Part shown: in pieces, positions 22,517 through 34,000 of the stretch | Layout: the number at the start of each line of letters is the position of its first letter | Position numbering within the stretch: the first letter of the stretch is position 1 | NCBI GenBank assembly: GCA_963678675.1 | Contig: OY783192.1 | Span: forward strand, 4,412,001-4,476,000 | Source of the DNA: Xiphydria camelus | Taxonomy: Eukaryota > Arthropoda > Insecta > Hymenoptera > Xiphydriidae | DNA length: 64,000 nucleotides | Direction: 5' to 3' | Made by a program: the position numbers and the translations under genes | Notes under the pieces: generated by a model | Database searches by the model: none | The model's input: the letters and a program-made list of their open reading frames with translations, nothing else | What the model was told of the DNA's origin: nothing

Positions 22517-23702
22517 GAACGCCACTCTCCGACGAAACGCCACGCCCTCGCTCACAGAAGATCTCCTCACAGCAATAACACCAGTGACTATTTGTATAAG
22601 ATAAATTGCAGTACATCGTATAAAGATGAAGAAACGGTCAAAGTCATGTACAATCATAGATATGTACAATCACGTAAGGAACTTAGAGAAAGTTAAAAAT
22701 ATATATATACACATGTGTGGTGAAAATAACCGTCAACGAATCGAGTCCAGTGGACCTTGATTATTCTCTTTGAGATGCAGTCTTACGGATATCGCGTTTT
22801 CTCGAATTCTTCGGTCTTAAGATTCATGAAACGCGAGGATCTTAAGGCGTGAGGAAACGTTCAGAAGTCACAGAGTTCGATGTAAAATATTTTATTCGAA
22901 AAACACGTAGCATAATTAATTGTTACAATTACATGTAATCGATTCAAACGGTAGTTCGTCGCATCCTTACGAACCGCGCGATCGTTTGCCGAAGTGCCGG
23001 TCGGAGCGCTGCCTATACATCACGAAAGATCGTGCCTCCCGAGAAAAAAAATCCACGGGAGAGAAACAACCTCGCCCGTAAAAAATAAAGAGGCGAGACA
23101 CACAGGATACCCGCTGGAATGCGCATGGCTGGGTGTAACGGAACCTGTTCTAGTCCCCTCCGTTACGTGCACGTCGCAAGGTCAACGTAATGAGAATTAT
23201 ACTACTACCCGCCGAGTCTAATCGGGCCGTACGTGAGTCGATAAAATTTCTTCTTTCCCCGAAACGAGGAGGTACTTACCCACCCAATCCGCCGGCTATG
23301 TACGTGCCGACCCGAGTACCACTGGGTTATTCCGAAAAGCCGCATCGGACGGTAAGTCGAGGACACGTAGGACTCGTGAAAACTCCGGCATAAAACGTCG
23401 AGCTTGAGTTTTGCGGAGGCCTTGGCCGATAAAGATCGAGTGGTAACTAAAAAGCTACTATCTACCTAGATACGATGGAAAAGACAGCTTGAGGAAGTTT
23501 CGAGTAACGAAAACGGATGGCGGTATCATGCGCTTGTAACGTGGGATAATCCGAATTGATCATGAGTTCATGGGTGTAAATTTATGATCATCTTTGATGC
23601 ATCGTTGTAGGGTAAAGCATATAGTTATTGACAGATTAAGCAGACGAAATTATACAGTAATTGACTTATCATTATCTCTTTCCATCGAATGCATTTCGTC
23701 GG

Positions 23703-24090
23703 TCTTATCACGTAAGGGCGTATCTCAGTTTTGATGATTTCTCAGGAGAGCGATTTGAAATATTTTACGATTTTTCATTGTGAATAATTCCTGCAATTAT
23801 TTTTATAGCTTGGTAATTTTTTTTATGTCTAAAATTATGCGCTTGAATGCCTTTTAAATCACACGTATGTGGGCCTATTCTGAGTTAGGCCTATACGTGA
23901 GATTTAAATCTTGATTATTTTGAGATGCGACGAAAAAAATATACGGGGAATAGCAAAAGTATAAAATCCTGAGGTACGCCGGGTCATGAGATAAAAATAT
24001 AAGGCTTAAGAGAGAGAGGAGAGAGAGCAACCTATTGACGGTATTAACTCAATTTTCAAATTTTCTGAGATACGCCCTTACGTGATAAGA
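23703..24090. repeat. 388-bp MITE with perfect 26-bp terminal inverted repeats
   Basis: The left end (TCTTATCACGTAAGGGCGTA then TCTCAG, 23703-23728) is perfectly inverted at 24065-24090. An inner palindrome at about 23857-23911 (AAATCACACGTATGTGGGCC and its complement) lies within. No open frame. Confidence 0.85.
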
Positions 24091-24424
24091 TCGACGATTT
24101 GCTATGAGAGGTGGTCAATCACTATGAGGGGGTCAACAATTGTATGCTCTACCCTATACTGAAAAGAAATATTGGTTGAACGAAGAAATACACAGGATTG
24201 AAGATTATTCCCAACTAATGCTTTTTGTGAATATTTTCTTTTATTCGACATACACGAAAATACTGATACTAGTTAATTTTACCGCATTTACAATAAGAAA
24301 TACAAATGAGGGTTTTCCAGTGCTTTTACAGTGCAGTGCAGTAATTTCGCTTTGGAAAACATTAAATCATGCTAGCTTATATTACAATTTACTAGTTTCT
24401 AAGAAAAAATTGTTTTCCAATACA

Positions 24425-24627
24425 GCACTGTAAAAAATATATGTAATTTTAATATATTTTTATATAAAACTCTCTTTTTCAATACTTGATTACGAAAATT
24501 AATACATTTCCTCATGAATTTGTCCTTTCAAATTTCATAATGGGACATATTAATTTTCATAATCACGTATTGGCTAAAAGCTTTATATGCAATTGTATTA
24601 AAATTCATACCAATTTTTTTTACAGTG
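24425..24627. repeat. CACTGTAAAAAA MITE, copy 1
   Basis: It begins CACTGTAAAAAATATATG and ends TTTTTTTTACAGTG, so the ends are inverted. It shares GCTTTATATGCAATTGTATT-type sequence and TTAATTTTCATAAT with 36126-36294. Confidence 0.75.
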
Positions 24628-25199
24628 AGTAGGAACATCCAAAAACCCTCATGCGTATCTCTTTTATCAAAAATGCAGTAAAATTTACCGGTATCGGTCT
24701 CTCCGTGTACAGTTATGTCTTCCATATCGGTATAGAACGATGACAAACTCTACGGCCCCCATAACGGTGTATTCGATGCTCTCTCGAATCGTATCCCCCC
24801 TTACTCTAATTTTCAACGAGTAAATCTCGCCGTCGCTGTGTTATTCTCGCATTACATCGAGGGTTTCCGCCTCTGACAAGCAGTCACGCAGGTGTGCCGG
24901 CGGCTCCCCGCTATAAGAATACCTGTATCGCCCACCAAGGAGTGGCGATAGTCGCGCGTTAATGCCTTTTGATCCGCACGCGAAGTCGTCCTTGAGGAAG
25001 GCCTCCGCGTTTCGGGCGACGAGACTGTACGCCTCCGATGGACCGTCGATCGGGACTCTTCCAGATTTCGCGCGACCTCATTTGCGAACGTCCTCGTTAA
25101 GGCGACCGTTATCCCCGAATAAGAATAAAGGGAAAAAGAAGCATCGGACGACACGCGGAATATCGCGCTCGTCCGAATCGATAAGATCTTTCGGATAGC

Positions 25200-25966
25200 A
25201 GCTATCTCGTCGCGATCTTGCCGCGACCGTCTCGAAACGAGATCGGGCTCGGTTTTCGAGCTGGAATTCGGGCGTCTTCCACCGCGACGCGTTCCTCGAC
25301 GAACGGCGAAGTTTCGGCAGGTGTAGTCGGGGGGACCGCTGCGCGCGTGTGTGGCCGCGCGTGTAGACATACGCCCGTCGAGGATGACGACGGTGAACGG
25401 TAAGGAACAGGTATTTAAATGAGAAACCGGATAGCCAGTTCCCCGCGGCTCGGTAGAGGACGCCACGGTCTTTCGGAACGACCGAGAGGCGCGTACAGTC
25501 GCCTCCAAGACCCGTTCCAGTCCCCGTACCCTACCGGCCCCTTCGCCTTCGTACCGGTCCCGGACCCCGTCCCGCGGACCGCGTCTCTCGGTCCCCACCC
25601 GGCCCAGAACCGCATAAGTGAGTGTCAGCAGCACTCAGTACAGTTACCGACGGCCCGTGCCGAACGATCGCGGCTGTCTCGGGTTTACTATGCGCCGGGG
25701 TCTCGATACCGCCGAGAGTCTTCCGTAAGTGGTGGTTTCAACAGGTTTGACACGCGCGCGTGCAGCACGTCGCGCTTCGCCCCGTCGCGAGAGTTCACCG
25801 TTCGAGTCGCCTGTACTGTGTGGAGTACCCGGGGGCCACGTCGGATCGGACGTCTGGAGACATCGCGGGAATCGGTCAGCTCTCGCGTTTACGTATTCCC
25901 GTTTCGCCTCTGGGGCCCTTTCTCCTTGTTTTCTTTTTTCGCGTTGCACGTTTCGCTCAATCTCTT

Positions 25967-26004
<38 letters not shown>

Positions 26005-26545
26005 TTCGCCACTGACCCGCGGGGTGAGAGATCGAGGGCGTGCGTTCGACGGTGAGAAGCGTAACCGCGGCTTCGCGTCGATGTAGAAAGCATGTAGGAC
26101 TTCCGGAAGGGTGGTCCGTCTACGCGAAACTCCGCGCGCTCCGTATGGACATGTGCCGCGCGTACCGGTGTCGTGCCAACGGCGACAACTGATCCGCCGC
26201 GTCGATTTCCGGACGGACGATTCGATTCGGAGATACCAGACCGCGGCCGTGAGAAGTTTTCACGAGAATCCGCTGCAGTATTACCCGAGCGTATCGGAGA
26301 GAGAGAGGAGAAATTTCCTTCGCCGCGCGTGAGAAGAGCGCACGCCGCGTAAATACCCACGCGGTATACCCACGATCCCTGCACGATCGGGAGTCACGTA
26401 CCCTCCGTGGCGGGCTCGGCGCGCGCGCCGCGCGGTTAGAGTCTCCGGGTGAAATCGCGCGCGCGGGATACTCGGCTCGAGCGAGGGCGACGAGCGCACC
26501 GGGCGCCTGGCGTTCGCGACGCGCGAAACGGAGGCGAATGATCGG
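25200..26545 (+). promoter_or_regulatory. CpG-rich 5' region of the GRXCR gene with a CT tract
   Basis: The sequence is GC- and CpG-rich compared with its flanks and runs without a break into coding exon 1. It includes a pure CT tract at 25974-26001, about 550 bases before the ATG. Such tracts bind GAGA-type factors at many insect promoters. No TATA box or transcription start can be fixed. The many overlapping open frames here are arginine-rich shadows of CpG content. Confidence 0.45.
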
Positions 26546-26567
26546 ATGGACGAGGCGACCACGATGA
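26538..26567 (+). promoter_or_regulatory. Overlapping 9-codon uORF at the GRXCR start
   Basis: An ATG at 26538 in the +1 frame opens MIGWTRRPR and stops with TGA at 26565-26567, thus overlapping the main ATG at 26546. If the leader includes it, scanning ribosomes would meet this ATG eight bases before the main start. Repression of the main frame is inference. Confidence 0.5.
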
Positions 26568-28087
26568 CCGTTCCACCTCCACTGCCCGTGAAGAGCCAGA
26601 CGACCAGGGAGTCGGGCCCGCAAGAGTCCGCTCGGCAGACTGTGTCGATCCGGGCGGTTTCCCCCCCTTCGCCGCGGCCCTCGGAGGCCGGAGCAACGGT
26701 ATTCGTCGGCGGCACCGCTCCTGCAGATCCAGCCACAACCTGGAGAATCCCGGAAGTGCAATCCTCGAACGCTCGCGAGAGCGGACAGAGCGTCGGCGGT
26801 GGCCAGGCGGCTGCTCACGTAGTGAAGATCAAGATCAATCCGGACGAGAACGGCAAAGTGATATCGACGGTGCGATTGACTCCCGACGAGAAGGGCTTCG
26901 AAAGGAACGGCGATAGCGGAGCGGAGAGCGCGGTGGTTCAGGTGCAGGTGTACGATCAGGGCTCGGGCCGAAGAGAGCCGCGGCGAGTTGGTACGGTGGT
27001 GGTGAGTGGCGCGAGTGTTCCGGTGAACGACGTCCGGGGCGGCGAGAACTCCGCGAGTACCGATTGCGCGAGTGCCGGCGGTGCGGGTGTCGGCGACGGC
27101 TGTGTGCGTATCAGTGTCGGTAGCAACGAGGTCGACCAGCATCGCGAAGAGATGGTGCTGCAGCGCGGAAGCGCGGACGCGTTGAACCGATCGAACGCCT
27201 GCTTCTACTACGGATCCTTCCAGAACCCCCTGGTAGCGGGGATGGTGATGTCGAGCGGCCAGTGCTCGCCGAGCGACACCCTCGACAGCGGCACCTGCAG
27301 CGATCTCGACGGCACGCCGCCCCCTCAGCCGAAGAAGAAGAGCTCGAGCAGCACCGTTATCCTGGGCGCCGGCACGGCCCAGCACAACCGCACCGGAAGC
27401 CTCACCAGCAGCGGCGCGGAAGTCGACAGCGACGACAACGAGAGCAACATCAGCTGCGACTCGCTCAACAGCGGCGACCTCGCCAACGGGATCGTCGTCG
27501 TCGGCTCGGCGGAGTCCGGCCGCGGCGATCGCACCGCGCACGACAAGTCCGCGAGAAGCGAGTACCGGGAGTCGAAGGACGACCCGCTCCGCAACGACAG
27601 AAGCAGCGCCGTCGTCGCGCCCACGAGCGAGGTCCACACGACGAGGGATTCGCCCAGCATCTCGCCCTCCCCTTCGGGCGCGTCTTCGCTCTCGAAGGCC
27701 TCGACCACGCCGCGGGTCAGAAGTCCCGACCTGCTCGAGAGCAAAAGACTGTCGCCGATCGTCAAGGAATGCACCTACGAGGAGAGGAAACGCGAGCAGG
27801 AGAAGCAGGAGGAGGAATCGCGCGCGGCGGACTTTTACGCGAACTACAATCGCGCCAACGGTACCAAATACGTCTACGACGACGACAGGTTCTACAAGTT
27901 TCATCTGAACGAGCTGAGTCGCGACGGGGACGAGGAGAAATCGCGCCGCGACTCCGATACCGAGAGCTTCGCCGGGTACCCGATCCTCGATCGGGAGGCC
28001 ATCCGCAGCGCCAAGGGCACCGTGCGCGGCGTGAAGAACAGAGTGCGCGCCGGAATCGCCACCTTTCTTCAGAAGCCCTCCTCCAAG
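26546..28087 (+). CDS. GRXCR1: GRXCR-family coding exon 1, residues 1-514
   Basis: The exon opens with ATG at 26546 (MDEATTMTVPPPLPVKSQTT). A second in-frame ATG is seven codons on. Low-complexity Ser/Thr/Gly/Asp stretches fill residues 1-400; residues 409-514 are the conserved part (TYEERKREQEKQEEESRAAD, then RAGIATFLQKPSSK). If the donor GTTCGT at 28088 is not used, translation adds nine residues (VRTYAVQRN) and stops at 28117. A glutaredoxin-less 523-residue protein is therefore possible. The antisense strand is also open for 594 codons, but only as a GC-rich shadow. Confidence 0.93.
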
Positions 28088-31000
28088 GTTCGTACGTACG
28101 CCGTGCAGCGCAATTAAGCTCGAATCACATTATACGTAACGTCAAACATTTTATAATGTGTTTTAAAAATGTCTACATTTTCTCACACTATACGGCAACG
28201 TCACGGAACGTAAAACATATTATATTATAAAATGTTTGACGTGACGCTGCCGTGTCGTGACGTTACGTTGACGTTACGTATAATGTGAATCGACCTTTAT
28301 CCAGCGAACGTCCCACGGGCGTCACATGTCCGAACGACGTTCTATGGATATCCATGAGATATCGTGTGTTCGCTGGAACGCGTCTCCGTGCCAATTTCTA
28401 ACGTTTTCTCTTCGCGGAAATAGTGGATGCGAAATAGAGGTGCCGCTGTTAAACCGAGAGCTGCGCGTGTAGGGGAGATAATAGGCAACGAGACTCTCGC
28501 GCGCGCGCGCGCGCTGCGAGGCGATGATTATTCGAGGCAGGCGTTGCATCGCGTTGGATCGCGAGTACGCGGTGAAATTACCGTACTCGCGACGCGTCTC
28601 GACGATCCCTTCTGCGAACGGCAAAAGTTCGTTCGCATTCGATGCAACTCGCGAGCTTCGATGTCGAATTGACGGGAAAAAAAAGAAAAGGACGAAAGAG
28701 CGACGTAAAAGCGCGAGTCGATCGCACGTCGCGCACGGACAAAAATCAAGTTTAAATGACGAGCATTGGATGCTCGAATTCTGGTACTATATTATGTCCT
28801 TTGTATGGCACTACATGCGCTTTATATGGGCACTGTAGTGACAATTCAAAACTATATAAAATATTGCAATACGGAACAGCATTTCATTCTTCGCGTAGAG
28901 CAAACTTTAATGCGATATCGCGTATTTTCAGATCATTTTAAAGATTGTATTGTGGTGAACGTCAATGGCTGTATTATTAAAACTGCCATATGGCGATATC
29001 ATAAAAAATGCTGATTAACTGTATCACAAAGAATGTCGATGGCTGTATTGTAAAAAATGCCACGATGACTGTATTTGCGAAATGCCACAAATTATCTTAA
29101 AATATACCACATTCGATTAATGTTTGCTATACGCAGAAAACGAAATGCTACTCCGTATGGCAATATTTTTCACAATTTTGAGTTGTCACTATAGTGCCAT
29201 ACAAAGAGCTTACAGTAGAGAGTGCCATAATTTGAGCTTTCAATGCTCGTTACTTCAACTTAACTTTTCTCCATGCGACGACGGCTCTCTCGCGTTGGCA
29301 CACGCCAGAAAGGTCGTATTTGCGGAATACTCGACTCGATGGCGGCGGGATATACGACCGACGGTTTTTTGCGAACCGATTGGCGTCGTCGACCGCCCCG
29401 TCGCGCTGCTATGAAAGTGAGCCGCGTGAGAGAGCCGTCGTTGTCGCGTCGAGGGTTGAGAGTCGCTAAGCGCGCTCGGTCGTTCTCCACGCTCGGAGGT
29501 ACGGCGATCTTTTGCTCGAGAGGAGCGCGTATACGGGTGCACGCTAGAGTGTACGAGCAGCTCGCACACCGCGAAGCGCGTTGCCGTTTACAGTTAGAAC
29601 CGGTCACCCATTGGTCACTTCCTCTGGGACGCGCGAGGGTCAACGAAATAGCGCGCCGTATTACAGCCGCAGCGGCAGCACGCCTCGGAGTGTCCTTGCG
29701 CAAGATTTCCGGAGTTGCCATGCACGAGCGAATTGTAGCGCGCGTACGCTGCAACAAGTTGGATCGGTGCAACGGATCGACACGCGGCGCGCGTAACGGT
29801 ATAGATCCGACGACTCGATACGAATACAGAGAATGAGGACTTGGATCTGCGGTATGGCAAATATAACGTAGGAGATTTTTGTCAAGTATAGACATGATAC
29901 GATCGTAATCGTTGATTGGTCGTGGTGGACGGAGAAAATTTAATAGCATCGATATAGAATATAAGTTGGTGACAGCTTCGACAATATTGTGTTAAATAAT
30001 ACGCAGCTTAGTAATGATTACCACTCGAAAAATGATTCTATTCTGCAGAGATTATTCAACGTGATATTATTGAAGCTGCCTCCAACTTATTAGTCTGACA
30101 TAGTAATCATTACTGTACAATTTTCTCCATGTGGATAGGAGAAATTATGCAGAACTGACATCTCTGCTAGCGATGAAACTTTTAAACTGAGGTGGTTACT
30201 CCTGATTTTAACCAGAACTAGAGTAAAATCTGGGAAGAATCAGGCGTAGGAGAGACCGGGGTAAGTTGATACGCGATGTTGGCCCCTCGTTGACATTAAT
30301 TTCCATGGTAACAAGGGGCCAACTTTGTGTATCAATTTGTCCCAGTCTCCCCTACCCATCTACCTGATCGACGTATCGGTTCATCACCGACAGATGCTAA
30401 TCCTGCTTATCCTCTCCTACCCTCCACAACCAATCAACGCGATGGTGCTCATTGTCTTTTATATGAGGCTAAGCTTACTCGCTAGGAAACTTCAATCGCT
30501 ATTATCTCATTATTTATAAATTCTTAGCCTCTACATCGATATAAGACTTTGTTATAGATAAAAATATAATCTCCAAAAAAGTATTATATAAATATGAGCC
30601 AAAAGCCCATAGATAATGAGATAATAGTGATTGATGTTTCTTTCTTGGCGATTAAGTTTAACTTCTCATATCGATACCTTGTTGCCAAAGTATCGTAAGT
30701 GACATTTCCAAGAAAATCACTTACGATACTTTGGCAAAAAGCTATCAATATGATGTACTTCCACAAAATCGTCTACGTTATATTTGCCGTGTCGCAGATC
30801 CAAGTCCGGACTCTCTCTCTGTAGATACGCGCTAGCGATACACTGCCCTCCTAACAATAAAAAAGAAGGTCCCATGTGCAAAATTCTTGTTTTGAGATAT
30901 TGACGTTCTCACGTTTCAATGTCTGCCATTGTAGTTTCTTATTTCTAGGATGCTCGGGAAAAAGAGTACAAATCAAAAAATCGTATTGCTCAGAAAACAC

Positions 31001-34000
31001 CTTTATTTGTTTATATTGAAACACAAAGTGTTGAAAAAATGTATAAAATGGAAATACACTTCTCACATATATAAGAACCGTTAAATGCATGTAGCACACA
31101 AATATCTCTAGGAAAGTAGAAGAAAATTGTAGAAGTGCTTTGGTAGGCGACACTCTGACTTATACTCTTTTTCCCGGGCATCCCAGATTTAATTTAATTC
31201 AAATTTTGCAGAAGCTACTTTTATGTATAGACTAACTTTGTATCAGAACAATAATACGTAGGTGTAATATGAACTACACAATGCACACATGATAAAACCT
31301 AAAAATCGAAAAATCTGCAGATAGGACCTTCTTTCTTAGGAGGGCAATACAGTTGTCGTATACCTACGACGAATAAGGAAATTGGCTCCTTCCGCGACTT
31401 TCCTCGATAGACTGCACTTTGTTCTAAATTTGTATTCATCGCACGCTCACCAACTCGATTAACCTGAGCGCCCTTCCATATACCCTCGCATCAATGCGGT
31501 TATAATATATGTACGGGTCAGTCGTTATGCGCGCGCGGACGTTCGACGACCGTACGAAATTCTGAATAGAGCACGTATGGGAACTCGACGACCGGCGTTT
31601 TGTAAAGTCATTTCGGAATTGTCCGCTCGACCGGAGAGCTCGTTCGCATAACTGCGAGTCGGCGGCCGCGATGTCGAAAGATAATATAACTTCGTACACA
31701 CAGCGCGGTGACTTATTACCGAGCGGTAAATTGGACTTAATTTCCCGTAGAAAGTTAAACGCCGCCGTTCACCACACTCGTTCGAAGCCTAAATTCGTAA
31801 AAGATGCGACGCGGGGTGGGGAGAACGAACGAAGCAATTTGCTGCGTCCCCCGCGCATTCCTTTCGTCCACGCTTTACGCCACTCGAGCACACATACGCG
31901 TCATAAGTGCGTGAATCCTTTATTCGCGAAACGTACTACTTTTGTCATTTTGATTTCTTCATTCGAATGAGATACTCGCGCGCCACTTATTTCTTTACAT
32001 CGAAAACGTTTACGAGTTCGTCGTCAATTTTGTCGAAATGGGTCAAAGTCGTTTCATGACTAAATGATTCAATAATACCCCTCGGACGTTCCTCTCTCTC
32101 CTTGGGACGGTTCTATTTTTCGCAGAAACGACTTCATTGACACCATCCGCCGAACGTTACTCGATTACGCGATGACGGTGCGCGCGTCTTCATCTTTCTC
32201 TTTTTCTCCGGGCGTTGTAGGTACTCGAAAAAATGTGCGTACGCCTCCGGGCTGCGCGCACCTGTGTGCGAGTACTCGTCTCGCAACGCAGCCCGGCTTA
32301 AACGGAACATTCCTGCACCCCTCTCTCTCTCCCTCTCTCCCTTCTCCGTCTTTCATAAGCATTTTGCAATATTTCTCGATTCGAATTTTTCTCACGCTCC
32401 CGCGTCGAGATGCGGAGCACCCAACGCGAGTCTCACGTCGTCAGTTATCAACGGGAGATTTTCAGCAGGAGATCTTTCTTCCCGGACACCCGACTTGAAT
32501 CTCCGAACGTCGCCGAATAGAAATACGTTATTATCGGTCCGTGACTACCGAGTAACGATAGGTACTTTCCTCCCGGTAACTAAATTTCTGTAACGTGCAG
32601 CCGCGCGTCCGCGCCACGCGTAATTAGGTGCCTAATTAGTGTCACAAACCCACACGTGTCCGCGCGTACGCATATGCGTACCGTGTAACGCGAGGCTTTG
32701 CACCTATGAGGGAACTGCTTTGCTCTGAAATTAGAAACTGTTACCGAAACATTCGGTGGCCGGCATTGCGCGAACGTTGTGAATACCTTGTACATTAAGT
32801 ATTGCGTTTATAAATATTTATATAACTAGCCGGCTTCTACACGGAGAAAAAGGATTAGTAATTTTTACAGTGAATTCCAGTAACAGGGCTCCTCGAGTAC
32901 GGAGTCTAACGGGCGGGAAAGTCTGGATAAACTGGAATTGTTAGGGAATTATGTGAGTCGGGAAAAAGTCAAGGAAAAGTCAGGGAAAATAAAGAATTTT
33001 CTAGAAACTTTCGAAAATGCTCAAATCTTACAAATAGCTCGACTCTTCTGGTCTGTTAAAGTTTTTAAGAATTTATACAGAAATCTAAAAAAAAAGTGTT
33101 CCGTATGTGTATATCTATGTACGAGTATGTATCTAAGTTCTTTCTTATTAGAAAAAACATTAAATAATAATATGATTTTATGAAATTAAATTATTTTAAC
33201 GTTTATTTCTCAGTTGTCATAACTCGTTTTATGAATATTAGTTAATTTGTTCATTCGACGAAAAATTATTGATGTGTAACAATTTATACTAAGTACTCGT
33301 AGATTTATTCTCGCAGCGGCCAGGGAAATTTGGCTATTTCAGACTGGAAAATCTGAAAAAGTCAGGGAATTTCTTTTGCACATTTTGCTACACATTGTTT
33401 CAAGGTGAAACATTGAATTTTTCAACACACAAAGTACTTTTTACAGTTCGTAACAGTACTACACTGAGAAAAAAATGGTCGACGTTTACGAGTGAGGGAA
33501 TGCAGAATTATTTGCTTCAACTGATCAATTTATTTACAGCGATTAACGGCTATTTGAAAGAAACAGGCTGTAGTCTATTCAAGTAAATTAGTCCAAATAA
33601 CTTGATCTGCATTTCCCCACCCGTAACCGTCGATTTAGTTAAATCTACTGCATTGTTTTTTCAGTGTATAAATCCGTAAACATCCAACACATACCAACGG
33701 GAGATTGCTGCATTTTACCGTATATATTGATTTTTATACTATTACGAACTGTAAGCAGTATGATGTGGTCTATCACAAAACTTCAATGTCTCACTTCGAG
33801 GAGCCCTGTTACTGAGATAACTGAAGAAATTCATGAGTCTTCTCATAATTTTTTTACTAACCTTCTTTCTTCGTGTAAATCATTAAAGTCTATTTTGGCA
33901 TCTGCTGTGTTTTCTCCGAAGAAGGTTCGAAAACTGAAACACACAAAGTGTGTAGATCCACTTTACGGCGTGTAAAATTCATCCGTCCTGAAACGAAGGC

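Larger units (their letters stand above)
22517..25199. other. Cyclase 3' flank and intergenic DNA
   Basis: After the cyclase stop, an AATAAA at 23084-23089 is a possible polyadenylation signal about 570 bases downstream. Bases 23703-24090 are a fold-back element, 24006-24026 a GA-rich stretch, and 24425-24627 a MITE with a second copy at 36126. No gene is recognised. Confidence 0.6.
29810..30830. mobile_element. About 1-kb terminal-inverted-repeat element containing other hairpins
   Basis: The left end (GGACTTGGATCTGCGG, CAAATATAACGTAGGAG at 29836-29876) is inverted at 30768-30812 (CTACGTTATATTTGCCG, CGCAGATCCAAGTCC). Inside are a hairpin at about 29962-30092, a hairpin at 30248-30353, a 200-bp MITE at 30462-30670 and a perfect stem at 30682-30737. 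No transposase is seen, so it is non-autonomous and was itself a target for later insertions. Confidence 0.75.

Noticed and set aside
24852..25634. 260-codon minus-strand frame upstream of GRXCR
   Set aside because: Arg/Ser/Thr-rich with no domain; it lies in the CpG-rich promoter region, and the opposite strand is open as well.
26120..27904. 594-codon minus-strand open frame opposite GRXCR exon 1
   Set aside because: It is antisense to a recognised exon in CpG-rich DNA, has skewed Arg/Val/Ala composition and matches no family; a shadow frame.
27262..28230. 322-codon plus-strand frame overlapping GRXCR exon 1 in another frame
   Set aside because: Its composition is almost wholly Arg, Gln, Glu and Ala from frame-shifted Ser/Gly codons; the recognised family protein is in the other frame.
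29260..29949. Overlapping 229- and 187-codon frames on opposite strands
   Set aside because: Both are CpG-driven, Arg-rich and unrelated to known proteins, and the 229-codon frame runs into a transposon end at 29810.
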